Source: Promicromonospora soli (GTDB taxonomy: Bacteria; Actinomycetota; Actinomycetes; Actinomycetales; Cellulomonadaceae). From it: a DNA stretch of 64,000 bases. Below are positions 35,409-44,926 of this stretch, one piece after another (positions within the stretch are counted from its first letter, which is position 1; the number at the start of each line of letters is the position of its first letter). The notes under the pieces are model-generated. The model made no database searches. It had not been told where the DNA came from and saw only the letters and a program-made list of their open reading frames with translations. The position numbers and the translations under genes are program-made. The DNA is taken from assembly GCF_014653785.1 (NCBI RefSeq), contig NZ_BNAS01000004.1, positions 379,046 to 443,045 on the forward strand, written 5' to 3'.

Positions 35409-36947
35409 ATGTCTGCCCTTTCCAGTACTCAATCGATCGCGCCGCCGTCGCGGCGACCTCGGTGGTTGAAGCGGTTCGTCGCCGCCACCGTGGCGGCACT
35501 GGTGGCCGGAGGCGGCATCTTCGCGGTCACCGAGACGGCCGCAGCCGCCACGGTCGACCCCACCGCCTGGTATGTGCTGCTGAACCGCAACAGCGGCAAG
35601 GCCCTTGACGTCAGCGGCGTGTCCACCGCCGACGGAGCCCTGCTCCACCAGTGGACCCGCACCAACGCCAACAACCAGCAGTTCCAGTTCGTGGACGCCG
35701 GCGGCGGCTACTACAAGCTCAAGGCCCGGCACTCGGGCAAGGTCATCGACGTGTCCAGCTGGTCGACGGCCGACGGCGCGGCCATCCACCAGTGGACCGA
35801 CACCGGCGGCGCCAACCAGCAGTTCCGGCTGGCCGACTCCGACAACGGCTACGTCCGGTTGATCAACCGCAACAGCAACAAGGCGGTCGAGGTCCAGAAC
35901 GCGGCGACCAACGACGGCGCAGGCGTCGTGCAGTTCAGCGACTGGGGCGGCAGCAACCAGCAGTGGCAGCTCGTCCGCGTCGACGGCGGCAGCGCCAACT
36001 GCACCCTTCCGTCGACGTACCGCTGGACATCGACCGCCCCGCTGGCGCAGCCGAAGGCGGGGTGGGCATCGCTCAAGGACCTCACCGCCGTCGTCCACAA
36101 CGGCCAGAAGGTCGTCTACGCCACGACGCACGGCTCGCGTCCCTATCCCGACGGCAACTGGGGCCTGATGTCCTTCAGCCCCTTCACGAACTGGTCCGAC
36201 ATGGCCACCGCCACCCAGAACACGATTCCCTTCGGTGGCATCGCGCCGACGCTGTTCTACTTCGCCCCGAAGAACATCTGGGTGCTCGCCTACAACGGGG
36301 GCGGGCAAGGCACATTCTCCTACCGCACCTCGAGCGACCCCACCAACCCCAACGGCTGGTCCGCGCAGCAGGAGCTCTTCACCGCGAACCTTCCCCCCAC
36401 GGACGACGGGAGATCCCGGGGCGGGCTTGACGTGACCCTCATCGGCGACGACACGAACATGTACATGTTCTTCGTCGACGACGAAGGTAGTGTCTACCGG
36501 GCCAGCATGCCCATCGGGAACTTCCCGGGCAGCTTCGGTACGTCGTACACGGAGGTCTTGCGCGACACGCCGCTCAACCTGTTCGAGGCGGTCGAGGTCT
36601 ACAAGGTCCAGGGTCAGAACCAGTACCTCATGATCGTCGAGGCCCAGAACTACACAGGGTTTGGTCGCTACTTCCGCTCGTTCACGGCCACCAGCCTCGG
36701 CGGCACGTGGACACCGCAGGCCGGGGCCGACACGGTGAACAACCCGTTCGCCGGCAGTGCCAACAGCGGCGCCACCTGGACCAGGGACATCAGCCACGGC
36801 GATCTGCTTCGGACCAACCCCGACCAGACCAAGACCATCGACCCCTGCAACCTGCAGTTCCTCTACCAGGGGCGCGACCCCAACACTGACGGCGGGGAGT
36901 ACGGCACGCTGCCCTATCGGCCGGGTGTGCTGACCCTGCAGCGCTGA
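35409..36947 (+). CDS. Secreted GH62 alpha-L-arabinofuranosidase with ricin-type lectin module, copy 2
   Basis: A 512-aa paralogue of the preceding gene. The leader (TTGATCAAGGAGGATCA before the ATG), signal peptide and lectin module are almost identical to copy 1, with only scattered substitutions such as L24 to V. From the catalytic domain on (residues about 210-512) the two diverge: substrate-loop segments differ ([14 protein letters not shown] versus [22 protein letters not shown] versus AYQWGWPY), while catalytic LKDLTAV and [11 protein letters not shown] are kept. Different arabinoxylan preference is likely. The upstream frame is open to 35226 but the ATG behind AAGGAGG is the start. 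No LacI-type operator is seen in its own upstream region. Confidence 0.92.
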   Translation: MSALSSTQSIAPPSRRPRWLKRFVAATVAALVAGGGIFAVTETAAAATVDPTAWYVLLNRNSGKALDVSGVSTADGALLHQWTRTNANNQQFQFVDAGGGYYKLKARHSGKVIDVSSWSTADGAAIHQWTDTGGANQQFRLADSDNGYVRLINRNSNKAVEVQNAATNDGAGVVQFSDWGGSNQQWQLVRVDGGSANCTLPSTYRWTSTAPLAQPKAGWASLKDLTAVVHNGQKVVYATTHGSRPYPDGNWGLMSFSPFTNWSDMATATQNTIPFGGIAPTLFYFAPKNIWVLAYNGGGQGTFSYRTSSDPTNPNGWSAQQELFTANLPPTDDGRSRGGLDVTLIGDDTNMYMFFVDDEGSVYRASMPIGNFPGSFGTSYTEVLRDTPLNLFEAVEVYKVQGQNQYLMIVEAQNYTGFGRYFRSFTATSLGGTWTPQAGADTVNNPFAGSANSGATWTRDISHGDLLRTNPDQTKTIDPCNLQFLYQGRDPNTDGGEYGTLPYRPGVLTLQR

Positions 36948-36977
36948 TATGTAGTGCCGTCCTGTCAAGGGCGTGGT

Positions 36978-37015
36978 GAGGCTCCGCCTCGGGTTGTGGC
37001 CCGGGGCGGAGCCTC
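36978..37015 (+). terminator. Intrinsic terminator after GH62 copy 2
   Basis: A perfect 11-bp stem (GAGGCTCCGCC, 36978-36988, with GGCGGAGCCTC, 37005-37015) and 16-nt loop, followed by TCTTGTCC. It also lies 3' of the convergent VOC gene. Confidence 0.8.
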
Positions 37016-37055
37016 TCTTGTCCGTTCGGCCCGGGTGGTGGCTGACCCGGCCAGG

Positions 37056-37463
37056 TCACGAAGCCGCGTAGGCCTGCGCGTACTCTGCAGCGGGCGGGAT
37101 CGGCTGGATGACGTCGAGCAGGACGCCGTCCGGCGCCGGGACGATGAAGTGCCGCTGCCCGAAGTCCTCGTCGCGGAGCGCCAGGACCGGTGCCAGGCCG
37201 ACGTGCCCGGTCAGGCGGGCGTGGGCAGCGTCGACGTCATCGACCTCGAGGTTCACGATCACGCCGCGCGGGAGCGCACGGTATCCCTCCGGGACCGTGG
37301 GGTGGTCGTGGGCGACCACCGCCAGCTCGAACGCACCGAGGCGCAGGCTGACGTACCAGTCGGACTCGTACGTGGTCTCGAACCCGAGCGCGTCGCGGTA
37401 GAACGACGCCGCTGCGGCGACGTCCTGCGCCATGAGGACCGGGTAGCAGCTGGTGACGGACAT
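37056..37463 (-). CDS. VOC/glyoxalase-superfamily protein
   Basis: A 135-aa vicinal-oxygen-chelate fold protein: two beta-alpha-beta-beta-beta modules starting [31 protein letters not shown] and ending [15 protein letters not shown]. Members include bleomycin/fosfomycin-resistance proteins, glyoxalases and binding proteins; metal ligands are not all evident, so activity cannot be named. ATG 37463 has AAGGAG 5 nt upstream. It is divergent from a TetR gene across a 75-nt gap and is probably its target. Confidence 0.8.
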   Translation of the reverse strand: MSVTSCYPVLMAQDVAAAASFYRDALGFETTYESDWYVSLRLGAFELAVVAHDHPTVPEGYRALPRGVIVNLEVDDVDAAHARLTGHVGLAPVLALRDEDFGQRHFIVPAPDGVLLDVIQPIPPAAEYAQAYAAS

Positions 37464-37473
37464 CGGGCGCTCC

Positions 37474-37528
37474 TTTACGTACACTGTGAATGTAACGAGA
37501 GTCAGAATACATACGCGCCGTACGTAAA
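37474..37528. promoter_or_regulatory. Divergent promoter with two TACGTA palindromes
   Basis: TTTACGTAC (37474-37482) and GTACGTAAA (37520-37528) are inverted copies of one 9-mer with a TACGTA core, 46 bp apart centre to centre, one near each start codon. They are good candidates for the TetR protein's operators. Confidence 0.55.
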
Positions 37529-37538
37529 AGGAAGTGCC

Positions 37539-38117
37539 GTGCCTCGTGCCTCCGCGGCCGCTGCCGCCCATACCGCCCACCAGGTGCTCGTCTCGGCGAC
37601 CGAGCTGTTCGCCGCGCGCGGCTTCGCCGAGGTCTCGCTCGACGACGTCGCCCAGGCCGCCCAGGTCACACGCGGCGCGGTCTACCACCACTACCGGAAC
37701 AAGGCCGGACTGTTCCTCGCGGTTGCGGCCAGACTCCAGTCACAGGTCGCCGACGCCGTGGTCGCAGCCGCCGACCGTGCGGGACCGGACGCTCGCGAGC
37801 AGCTGCGCGCAGGTTCCCACGCCTTCCTCGATGCCATCACCGCGGGCACCGCGGTGCGCGTACTGCTCGTGGACGCCCCGGCCGCCGTCGGGTGGCAGGA
37901 GTGGCGCCGGCTCGACGAGGCGAACTCGGGCCGGCACCTGCGCGAGGCACTCCGGGAAGCCGGCGTCGCCGACGATCTGCTCGATGCGCTGACCGCCCAG
38001 CTCTCCGGCGCCATGAACGAGGCCGCGCTCTGGATCGCGCAGCAGGCGGACAGACCGGCAGCATCGAAGCAGGCCCACGCGGCGCTGGACCGCCTTCTCG
38101 CCGCGGCCCTCACCTGA
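37539..38117 (+). CDS. TetR-family regulator
   Basis: A 192-aa regulator. The N-terminal helix-turn-helix ([46 protein letters not shown], residues about 12-58) is canonical; the C-terminal helical domain binds an unknown ligand. GTG 37539 is preceded by AAAGGA. It is divergent from the VOC gene and likely controls it and itself through the TACGTA sites. The P-loop kinase gene follows after 12 nt. Confidence 0.9.
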   Translation: MPRASAAAAAHTAHQVLVSATELFAARGFAEVSLDDVAQAAQVTRGAVYHHYRNKAGLFLAVAARLQSQVADAVVAAADRAGPDAREQLRAGSHAFLDAITAGTAVRVLLVDAPAAVGWQEWRRLDEANSGRHLREALREAGVADDLLDALTAQLSGAMNEAALWIAQQADRPAASKQAHAALDRLLAAALT

Positions 38118-38129
38118 GACAATCCCGAT

Positions 38130-38666
38130 GTGATCGACAAGGACCGGGGCCGCGCGCGTCCGCGGCTGGTGATGATCAGCGGTCCGATCGCGTCGGGGAA
38201 GAGCACTCTGGCTGACGAGCTGACCCGGCTGTTGCGGCTGGATGGCTTCTCGGTCGCACTTACCGACCTGGACACCGTCGCAGAGATGGCTTTGCCGACG
38301 CTTCCGGACTGGGCGTGGGCTCATGAGATCCATGCGCAAACGGTCGGCGCCTGGTTGGCGACGGGCATCGACATCGTGGTCGACGAAGGCACGTCGAACC
38401 CGACCGAGGTGCAACAAGTGCTTGACCAGGTGCCCGAGGGCACCGATGTGTTCCACATCGTGTTGACCGCCGACTTCGACGCCTCTCTCGCACGAGCGAG
38501 GGCAGATCACGGGCGCGGGGTCAGCAAGGACCCGGCCTTCCTTCGCGCCGATCACGAGGCTTACTCTCACCACCTGCCGCACTTGCCGAGCAACCTTCGT
38601 CTGCATGTCGAAGGTCAGGAGCCTGCGGCGTTGGCACGTCAGGCCCTCAGTTTCCTCTTTCCTTGA
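38130..38666 (+). CDS. Small P-loop kinase-like protein
   Basis: A 178-aa protein with Walker A GPIASGKS (18-25), a DxD-like segment LTDLDTVAE, VVDEGTS and a basic lid region (ARARADHGRGVSKDP). This is the fold of shikimate/gluconate kinases and zeta-toxin-like AAA kinases; the substrate is unknown. GTG 38130 starts the protein just after the TetR stop, so it may be cotranscribed with tetR. Confidence 0.75.
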   Translation: MIDKDRGRARPRLVMISGPIASGKSTLADELTRLLRLDGFSVALTDLDTVAEMALPTLPDWAWAHEIHAQTVGAWLATGIDIVVDEGTSNPTEVQQVLDQVPEGTDVFHIVLTADFDASLARARADHGRGVSKDPAFLRADHEAYSHHLPHLPSNLRLHVEGQEPAALARQALSFLFP

Positions 38667-38705
38667 CGGACTTACGTCGCTCTACCGACTGGTCGGCCGG
38701 TCAGA

Positions 38706-39647
38706 TCACAGTGGTACTCCCGAGAAGTCGGTGCCGGTCAGCTCCGCGGACTGTGCCCACAGGCGCTTGGCCGCCGCTGGGTCGCTCGCGGCCGCCGTCC
38801 GCCCGACCAGTGCGGGGGCACCTCGCATCCCGGAGTGCCCGTCCGGTCCGGCGTAGCTGGCACCGGGAACGTCCTGGGTCGCGGCCAGGAGAGTCGGCTG
38901 GGCGCCGGCCTCCGTATCCTGCGCGACGATCTTGAAGAGCATCCGGCCGAGCTGGGCTCCAAGGCCGGACCTGGGGCCGAGGTTCGACACCGCCAGTCCG
39001 GGGTGCGCCGCGAGCGAACGCACCCGTGATCCAACGTCACTGAGCCGCCGCTGAAGCTCAAGGGTGAAGAGCAGGTTTGCCAGCTTGGACTGACCGTATG
39101 CCCGCCGGGGGTTGTATTCGCCGGCGAGGTAGAGGTTGTCGAAGTCGATTCCCTTGACCCACCGGTGCGCGGCGGCGGAGACCGTCACGACCCGGTCGGT
39201 GATGTGCGGCAGCAGCAGGTTGGTGAGCGCGAAGTGGCCGAGGTGGTTCGTGCCGAAGTGCGTCTCGAACCCGTCCTTGGTGCGTCCCTCCGGTGCCATC
39301 ATCACGCCCGCGTTGTTGATCAGCAGGTCCAGGTCGCCGTCCCAGGACGCCGCGAACTCACGCACTGACGCCAGGTGGGCGAGGTCGAGACGACGGACCT
39401 CGTGACTGCCCGGGACCGTAGTTGCGGCGGCCTTTCCCTTGTCGAGATCGCGCACGGCGAGCACGACATGCGCGCCGGCACGGCCCAGCGCCCGGGCCGT
39501 CGGGAGGCCGATGCCGCTGTTCGCCCCGGTGACCACCGCGGTGCGGCCGGTCAGGTCGGGGATCTGGAGTGCGTTCACGGAAGCAGAGCTCGCTGCTGCA
39601 CCTGGGATACCGCCCGCTGATGCGGGCACGGGCTGGGACGTGGTCAT
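38706..39647 (-). CDS. Short-chain dehydrogenase/reductase, retinol-dehydrogenase-like
   Basis: A 313-aa SDR: cofactor motif TGANSGIG (40-47), NNAG motif (LLINNAGVM) and catalytic YxxxK (AYGQSKLAN, near 183), with upstream VVTVSAAAH supplying the Ser. The length and the HPGLAVSNL loop fit the RDH11-14-like NADP branch, of unknown bacterial substrate. ATG 39647 gives a long Ala/Pro-rich N-terminus; a GTG near the core (VNALQIPDLTG) is an alternative start. Confidence 0.85.
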   Translation of the reverse strand: MTTSQPVPASAGGIPGAAASSASVNALQIPDLTGRTAVVTGANSGIGLPTARALGRAGAHVVLAVRDLDKGKAAATTVPGSHEVRRLDLAHLASVREFAASWDGDLDLLINNAGVMMAPEGRTKDGFETHFGTNHLGHFALTNLLLPHITDRVVTVSAAAHRWVKGIDFDNLYLAGEYNPRRAYGQSKLANLLFTLELQRRLSDVGSRVRSLAAHPGLAVSNLGPRSGLGAQLGRMLFKIVAQDTEAGAQPTLLAATQDVPGASYAGPDGHSGMRGAPALVGRTAAASDPAAAKRLWAQSAELTGTDFSGVPL

Positions 39648-39790
39648 GGGCCCAACTCTCACCGGTGGCCCCCAGTCGCCACGTCCACCTGGCGTGGCAT
39701 CTTGCGTACAGCGATCGCGGTACACGCGCTGCGGTACAGAGCTCCCCAGGCTGTCCTCGGACCCACCGGGGGCTCGTGCTCGCTGCCGCG

Positions 39791-40603
39791 TCAGGGCGTG
39801 AGGATCTCCACCCCGCCGGCCTCGAGCGCGGTGGCGATGTCGGCCGACGGCCGGGTCTCGCAGATGAAGTAGTCGGCGCGAGCCAGCTCTGCGACCTTGG
39901 CGAACAGGCGGCGTCCGAGCTTGGTCGAGTCGGCGAGGACGGCGACCTTGCTCGCGTGGTCCATCATGGCCGCCATCATTGCGGCGTCGCCTAGGTTGCT
40001 GGTCGAGAAACCCGTGGTCGAGACAGCGCCCACGGCGATGAGGGCGAGATCGGCCTGCACGGCGATCTGCTCGCCGTTCTCGACGACCTGAAAGCTCACG
40101 GGACCGGTCGTCGTCTGCGTGATCGAGCGCACCGAGCCACCGAACACGTACAGGTCGCGGTACACCTTCGCCGGGATCTCCGCCGGGAGTCGAAGGTTGT
40201 TCGTGGCGATCGTCAGGTCGCGGTGGTTGCGCAGATTACGGGCGACCGCCAGGTTGGTGGTGCCGCCGTTGAGCATCACGACCGACCCGTTCGAGACGAT
40301 CTCCACCGCGCGGCGCGCGATCGCCTCCTTCTCCTCGACCTGCATGCGCAGGCGCACATCGAGACCGCTGTCGTTCGGCGCCATCGACGACGCGCTCACC
40401 GCGCCGCCGTGCGTACGGATCAGCTGGCCCTCGGCGTCGAGCTGGTCGAGGTCGCGGCGCACGGTATCGATCGACACGTCGAAGCGCTCGGCGAGCTGCG
40501 CGACAGTGACCTGGCCCTGCTGGCCGACGTAGTCGACGAGGGCGGCGCGCCGCCCCGCGGGCAGGTGACGTGCCCGCTCTCCTGCGTCTTCGCTGGTCGT
40601 CAT
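39791..40603 (-). CDS. DeoR-family regulator of the sugar locus
   Basis: A 270-aa regulator with an N-terminal winged helix (RRAALVDYVGQQGQVTVAQLAERFDVSIDTVRRDLDQL, about 17-55) followed by the signature LIRTHGGAV, and a sugar-phosphate-binding isomerase-like domain (NGSVVMLNGGTTNLAVARNL, LADSTKLGRRLFAKV). It is divergent from the sugar ABC-transporter operon. A perfect 10-bp palindrome AGAAATTTCT (40606-40615) touches its start codon and may be an autoregulatory site. Confidence 0.9.
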   Translation of the reverse strand: MTTSEDAGERARHLPAGRRAALVDYVGQQGQVTVAQLAERFDVSIDTVRRDLDQLDAEGQLIRTHGGAVSASSMAPNDSGLDVRLRMQVEEKEAIARRAVEIVSNGSVVMLNGGTTNLAVARNLRNHRDLTIATNNLRLPAEIPAKVYRDLYVFGGSVRSITQTTTGPVSFQVVENGEQIAVQADLALIAVGAVSTTGFSTSNLGDAAMMAAMMDHASKVAVLADSTKLGRRLFAKVAELARADYFICETRPSADIATALEAGGVEILTP

Positions 40604-40605
40604 GC

Positions 40606-40615
40606 AGAAATTTCT
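40606..40615. promoter_or_regulatory. Palindrome AGAAATTTCT at the DeoR gene start
   Basis: A perfect 10-bp palindrome 3 nt upstream of the deoR-type ATG. It is AT-rich in an otherwise GC-rich context. Confidence 0.4.
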
Positions 40616-40728
40616 AGCATATGACGGCATCCTCGCGCGAACTCGACCGCATGAAACGGCACGCCGGGAGCGGCCCAGCAGCCCTGTCCAACCCCTAGAC
40701 CCCCACAAATACTGAAGCGCCACGACTC

Positions 40729-40758
40729 TTGACCTCTGCGCCTCGATGCGGCTACTGT
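40729..40758 (+). promoter_or_regulatory. Promoter of the sugar ABC-transporter operon
   Basis: TTGACC (40729-40734), 18-nt spacer, TACTGT (40753-40758), 67 nt before the ATG. The leader contains the related segments AAAAGTTGCAGT and GTAAAACTGCA, possible repeated operators for the divergent DeoR protein. Confidence 0.5.
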
Positions 40759-40824
40759 CGCCAAAAGTTGCAGTAACGCGCACAGGACAGCGTAAAACTG
40801 CACGAGATCAGACTGAGGAGTGAA

Positions 40825-42120
40825 ATGAGCAACGAAGCTCAAGTCCGGCGGCGCATCGCCCAGCTCGCCGGCGCCACGGCCGCCACGTTCGGACTACTCG
40901 TAATCGCTGGATGTGGCGCAGGCGGAGGCGACGGCGGCGACTCGGGCGGCGACGTCACGATCGAGTTCGCCCAGTGGTGGGAGCCGGAGCTGCCGGACGG
41001 TGAGTTCCGCGCCCTCATGGACGAGTTCGAGGCGCAGAACCCCGGCATCAAGGTCGAGCTCATCAGCGGGCCCTACGCCGCCACCAAGGAGCAGCTCTTC
41101 GCGGGCGCCGCCTCGGGCACGATGCCCGACGTCGTCGGCCTCGATGGAGCCTGGGTCAGCGACTTCGCGTCCCAGGGTGTCATCGCGGACCTGACCACGC
41201 TCATGGGCGAGGTCGGGTACGACGACAGCGAGCTGGCCAGCCAGGTCCAGGTCGAGGGCTCCACCTACATGATCCCGGTCGTCAACTTCGTCTACCCGAT
41301 GTTCACGAACGACACTCTCCTGGCGGACGCCGGCGTGGACGCCCCGCCGACGAACCGTACCGAGTTCGCGGACGCCGCCGCGGCGGTCACCGCCCTCGGC
41401 GACAACACGACCGGCTGGACCCTCCCGCTCTCGCTCGAGACGCCCAACGGCATCCAGAACGACGTCATGTCGTGGGTCTGGGCCTCGGGCGGCACGATGC
41501 TCACGGACGGCCAGCCCGACGTCACGAACGACGACGTCACGTCAGCGGTCGAGTATGTCCAGGGCCTGTGGGACGACGGAGTCATCGCGTCGGGCTCCTT
41601 CACGATGAAGGAGCAGGACAAGGTCGAGGAGTTCACGAACGGTCGCGTCGGCATGATGATCGACTCGCTCGCGCACATCAACCTCATCCGCGAGGCCAAC
41701 CCGGACCTCGAGTTCTCGATCTCGGCGGTCCCTGCCGAGGACGGCTACGAGGGCGAGCGCGGCATCCCCTACGCGTCCTGGGGTATCGGCGTCGCCGAGA
41801 GCTCGGAGCACCCGGAGGAGGCCTTCAAGCTGGTCGAGTTCCTGATGAGCCAGGAGACCAACTCGGAGCTGTCCTCGATCGCCAACGCGTTCCCGGGCAA
41901 CAAGAACTCGACGCCGGACTTCGTGGCCGACGACGAGCTCTACGCCAAGGCGTTCGAGATCTACCAGGCGGGCTACCCCGCCAACGAGTTCACGGGCCTT
42001 CCCGTCGCCGAGCAGCTGATGCGCCTCTTCGGCGAGCAGCTCCAGGTCACCCTGGACGGCGGCCAGACCGTGGAGGAAATGCTGGACAAGACCCAGGCTG
42101 CGTGGGAAGCCGAGTTCTAG
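40825..42120 (+). CDS. Sugar ABC transporter substrate-binding lipoprotein
   Basis: A 431-aa CUT1-type binding protein with lipobox VIAGCG (Cys near residue 31) after a hydrophobic segment, a Gly/Asp-rich linker and the solute-binding fold (FAQWWEPELPDGEFRALMDEFEAQNPGIKVEL, GRVGMMIDSLAHI). ATG 40825 is preceded by GAGGAG. First gene of the operon. The ligand is likely an oligosaccharide or glycoside but not predictable. Confidence 0.92.
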   Translation: MSNEAQVRRRIAQLAGATAATFGLLVIAGCGAGGGDGGDSGGDVTIEFAQWWEPELPDGEFRALMDEFEAQNPGIKVELISGPYAATKEQLFAGAASGTMPDVVGLDGAWVSDFASQGVIADLTTLMGEVGYDDSELASQVQVEGSTYMIPVVNFVYPMFTNDTLLADAGVDAPPTNRTEFADAAAAVTALGDNTTGWTLPLSLETPNGIQNDVMSWVWASGGTMLTDGQPDVTNDDVTSAVEYVQGLWDDGVIASGSFTMKEQDKVEEFTNGRVGMMIDSLAHINLIREANPDLEFSISAVPAEDGYEGERGIPYASWGIGVAESSEHPEEAFKLVEFLMSQETNSELSSIANAFPGNKNSTPDFVADDELYAKAFEIYQAGYPANEFTGLPVAEQLMRLFGEQLQVTLDGGQTVEEMLDKTQAAWEAEF

Positions 42121-42192
42121 GTCTCCAGCGATTCCCTGCCGTGCCGCGGTCCCCGATCGCGGCACGGCACCCCACAGGAGGAGCAACGAGCA

Positions 42193-43113
42193 ATGCAAGA
42201 AGTGATCGTCGCGCCCGCCCCGCCGGCAGCGACCCCCCAGCAGCCGCGCAAGCGCAGGTCGTTCCGCAGGTCCGCCGAGCCGTTCGGGTTCCTTGCACCG
42301 ACACTCGCCCTGATGTTCGTGCTGATGATCATCCCGGTCGTCCTCGTCGTCGGCTACTCGTTCATGGACAACGTGATCCTGAACAAGAACCCGCAGCTCG
42401 TCGGCATCGACAACTTCGTCACGGTCCTCACCGACAGCGTGTTCCTGACCGCGACCGGCAACACCCTCTTCTTCACGATCGTCAGCGTCGTCGCGCACCT
42501 CGTGATCGGCCTCGGCTTCGCGATGCTGCTCAACAGCCCGCTCATCGGCAACGTCGCCCGCGCGATCTTCCGGGCCCTGTACATCCTTCCGTGGCTGTTC
42601 ACGGCTGCCGTGATCGCCGTGCTGTGGCGGATGCTGCTCGCCCCCAACGGCGTCGTCAACTTTCTGCTGAACACCGATGTCGAATGGCTGGCCTCGCCGG
42701 CCCTTGCGCTCGGCACGGTCACGTTCATCAACATCTGGGCCGGCTATCCGTTCTTCATGGTCAGCCTCCTCGCGGGCCTCCAGGGTGTTCCCGCCCAGCT
42801 GCACGAGGCCGCGACGGTCGACGGCGCCAACGGCTGGCAGCGGTTCTGGAACGTGACGATCCCCCAGCTCAGGCCGATCATCATCAGCCTGACGCTGCTC
42901 GATCTCATCTGGACCTCGCAGCAGTTCGCGCTGATCTGGATGACGACCGGCGGAGGACCCGTCAACGTGACCGAGATGCTCAGCACCTACACGTACAAGC
43001 TCGCGTTCAGCCGCTACGAGTTCGCGCTCGCCTCCACGAGCGCCGTCCTGGTGCTGGTCATGTCGATGGTGCTCGCGTTCTTCTACGTCCGTCACCAGAG
43101 GGCGAGGGACTGA
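42193..43113 (+). CDS. Sugar ABC transporter permease (MalF/UgpA-like)
   Basis: A 306-aa CUT1 permease with six membrane helices and the EAA loop LPAQ-type region (VPAQLHEAATVDGANGWQRFWNVTIPQLRP). It starts 72 nt after the binding-protein gene with AGGAGG upstream and is followed 2 nt later by the second permease. Confidence 0.92.
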   Translation: MQEVIVAPAPPAATPQQPRKRRSFRRSAEPFGFLAPTLALMFVLMIIPVVLVVGYSFMDNVILNKNPQLVGIDNFVTVLTDSVFLTATGNTLFFTIVSVVAHLVIGLGFAMLLNSPLIGNVARAIFRALYILPWLFTAAVIAVLWRMLLAPNGVVNFLLNTDVEWLASPALALGTVTFINIWAGYPFFMVSLLAGLQGVPAQLHEAATVDGANGWQRFWNVTIPQLRPIIISLTLLDLIWTSQQFALIWMTTGGGPVNVTEMLSTYTYKLAFSRYEFALASTSAVLVLVMSMVLAFFYVRHQRARD

Positions 43114-43115
43114 CC

Positions 43116-44009
43116 ATGTCCGATACCAGAACCATCACCACGACCGTGCACACCGCATCCCGGCCCAGGTCCGAGATCGAGCGCCGGCGGTCGCGCCTGC
43201 GGGTCGGGGTTGTCATCGGCCTCGTCCTCGGGGCGGTCTTCGCCGCGGCACCCGTGCTGTGGATGCTCGCGAGCTCGTTCAAGTCGAACACCGAGATCTT
43301 CGAGTTCCCGCCGCGCCTGATCACCGACAGCTTCTCGTTCGACGCGTACATCGCGATCTTCAGCGATCCCGAGAAGGTGCGCTTCTTCATCAACAGCTAC
43401 GTGGTGTCGTTCTCGGTCACCGTGCTCACTCTGCTGGTGGCGATCCACGCGGCCTACGCGTTCAGCCGGTTCGACTTCCCCGGCAAGAGGCCGATCAACA
43501 TGGTGATCGTCAGCGTGCAGGCGGTCCCACCGATCACGCTGCTGATCCCGTACTTCGGCCTCATGGTCGCGCTCGGCCTGTACAACACGTATCCCGGCCT
43601 GATCCTCACGTACATGGTGTTCACACTGCCGTACGCGATCATCATGATGACCGGCTACCTCAACACGATCCCCAAAGAGCTCGACGAGGCCGTCCGCATG
43701 GACGGTGCGGGGTCGTTGACGGCCCTCTGGCGCGTACTCGTGCCGGTCTCGGTGCCCGGGATCGTCTCCGTCGGCGTCTACACGTTCATGATCGCGTGGA
43801 ACGAGTACCTCTTCGCGCTCACGCTGACCCGTACGCAGGACATGCGCACGGTCCCGATCGGCATCCAGCTGCTCATGGGCCAGCACTCGTACGAGTGGAA
43901 CGAGATCATGGCGATGAGCATCCTCGGGTCGATTCCCGTGCTCGTCCTCTTCCTCTTCTTCCAGCGCTATTTCATCAGCGGCCTCACCAGCGGATCAGTG
44001 AAGAGCTGA
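43116..44009 (+). CDS. Sugar ABC transporter permease (MalG/UgpE-like)
   Basis: A 297-aa CUT1 permease; six helices and the EAA loop IPKELDEAVRMDGAGSLTALWRVLVP, ending with the typical FFQRYFISGLTSGSVK. No ATPase gene is in the cluster, so a shared MsmK/UgpC-type ATPase encoded elsewhere must drive the importer, which is common in actinobacteria. Confidence 0.92.
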   Translation: MSDTRTITTTVHTASRPRSEIERRRSRLRVGVVIGLVLGAVFAAAPVLWMLASSFKSNTEIFEFPPRLITDSFSFDAYIAIFSDPEKVRFFINSYVVSFSVTVLTLLVAIHAAYAFSRFDFPGKRPINMVIVSVQAVPPITLLIPYFGLMVALGLYNTYPGLILTYMVFTLPYAIIMMTGYLNTIPKELDEAVRMDGAGSLTALWRVLVPVSVPGIVSVGVYTFMIAWNEYLFALTLTRTQDMRTVPIGIQLLMGQHSYEWNEIMAMSILGSIPVLVLFLFFQRYFISGLTSGSVKS

Positions 44010-44051
44010 CCAGCGACTCGACCAACCCCTAGAAAAATCGGAGAACAGAGA

Positions 44052-44915
44052 GTGCTCATCAACGGTAAGGCCCTGCTCGATGTCGCCAACGCGAACAGCT
44101 TCGCGGTTCCGGCGTTCAACATCAGCGACTGGGCCATGTTCACCGGAATCATGGACGTCAGCGAGGAGCTCCAGGCTCCCGTCATCATCGCGATCCACCC
44201 CGACGAGGTGAGCCACGTGACGACGGACCTGATCCAGGCCATCCGTTCGCGCGCGCACCGCTCGTCGGTGCCCGTCGTCATCCACTGGGACCACGGCAGC
44301 ACGTACGAGCAGATGCTCACCGCGATCCAGGCCGGCTTCACCTCGGTCATGATCGACGCGTCGCTGCTGCCGTTCGAGGAGAACGTGGCGATCACGAAGA
44401 AGGTCGTCGACACCGCCCACACGGTAGGCGTCTCGGTCGAGGGTGAGCTCGGCACGATCGGCGCCAACGACAGCTACGGCGAGGCCGGCGCTGCCGAGAT
44501 CACCTACACCGACCCGGCCGACGCCCTGCGCTTCGTGCAGGAGACCGGCGTCGACAGCCTCGCCATCGCCATCGGCACGTCGCACGGCCTCTACCCGGCG
44601 GAGAAGAGCCCCGAGCTCAAGCTCGACCTGCTGCGCGAGATCAAGGACATCGTCGGCATCCCCCTGGTGCTGCACGGCGGTTCGTCGAACCCCGACGACG
44701 AGATCGGCCGCGCCGTCAAGCTCGGCATCAACAAGATCAACATCTCGAGCGACATCAAGGTGGCCTACCACGAGCGCATGCGCGAGATCCTCGGTACCGA
44801 CCGCAAGCTGCGTGAGCCCAACGCGATCCAGCCCGAGCCGATCATCGCGCTGAAGGCCACCGCAGCCCAGAAGATCCACCTGTTCGAGGCCGCGGGCAAG
44901 GCCACCCTCTACTGA
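44052..44915 (+). CDS. Class II ketose-bisphosphate aldolase
   Basis: A 287-aa zinc aldolase of the FbaA/GatY/KbaY family. Zn ligands and active site are visible: IHWDHGS (near 77-83), EGELGTIG, GTSHGLYP and VLHGGSSNP, then NISSDIKVAY. It cleaves a ketose 1,6-bisphosphate or ketose 1-phosphate into dihydroxyacetone phosphate and an aldehyde. Start is GTG 44052. The pairing with a sugar kinase 11 nt downstream indicates that the imported sugar is phosphorylated and then split; fructose, tagatose or a modified ketose are options. Confidence 0.9.
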   Translation: MLINGKALLDVANANSFAVPAFNISDWAMFTGIMDVSEELQAPVIIAIHPDEVSHVTTDLIQAIRSRAHRSSVPVVIHWDHGSTYEQMLTAIQAGFTSVMIDASLLPFEENVAITKKVVDTAHTVGVSVEGELGTIGANDSYGEAGAAEITYTDPADALRFVQETGVDSLAIAIGTSHGLYPAEKSPELKLDLLREIKDIVGIPLVLHGGSSNPDDEIGRAVKLGINKINISSDIKVAYHERMREILGTDRKLREPNAIQPEPIIALKATAAQKIHLFEAAGKATLY

Positions 44916-44926
44916 GAGAGCCGTAC

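Noticed and set aside
33604-36040. Assembly artefact explanation for the repeated GH62 5' halves
   Set aside because: The copies differ by scattered substitutions and have unrelated catalytic halves and different upstream regions, so this is a real duplication.
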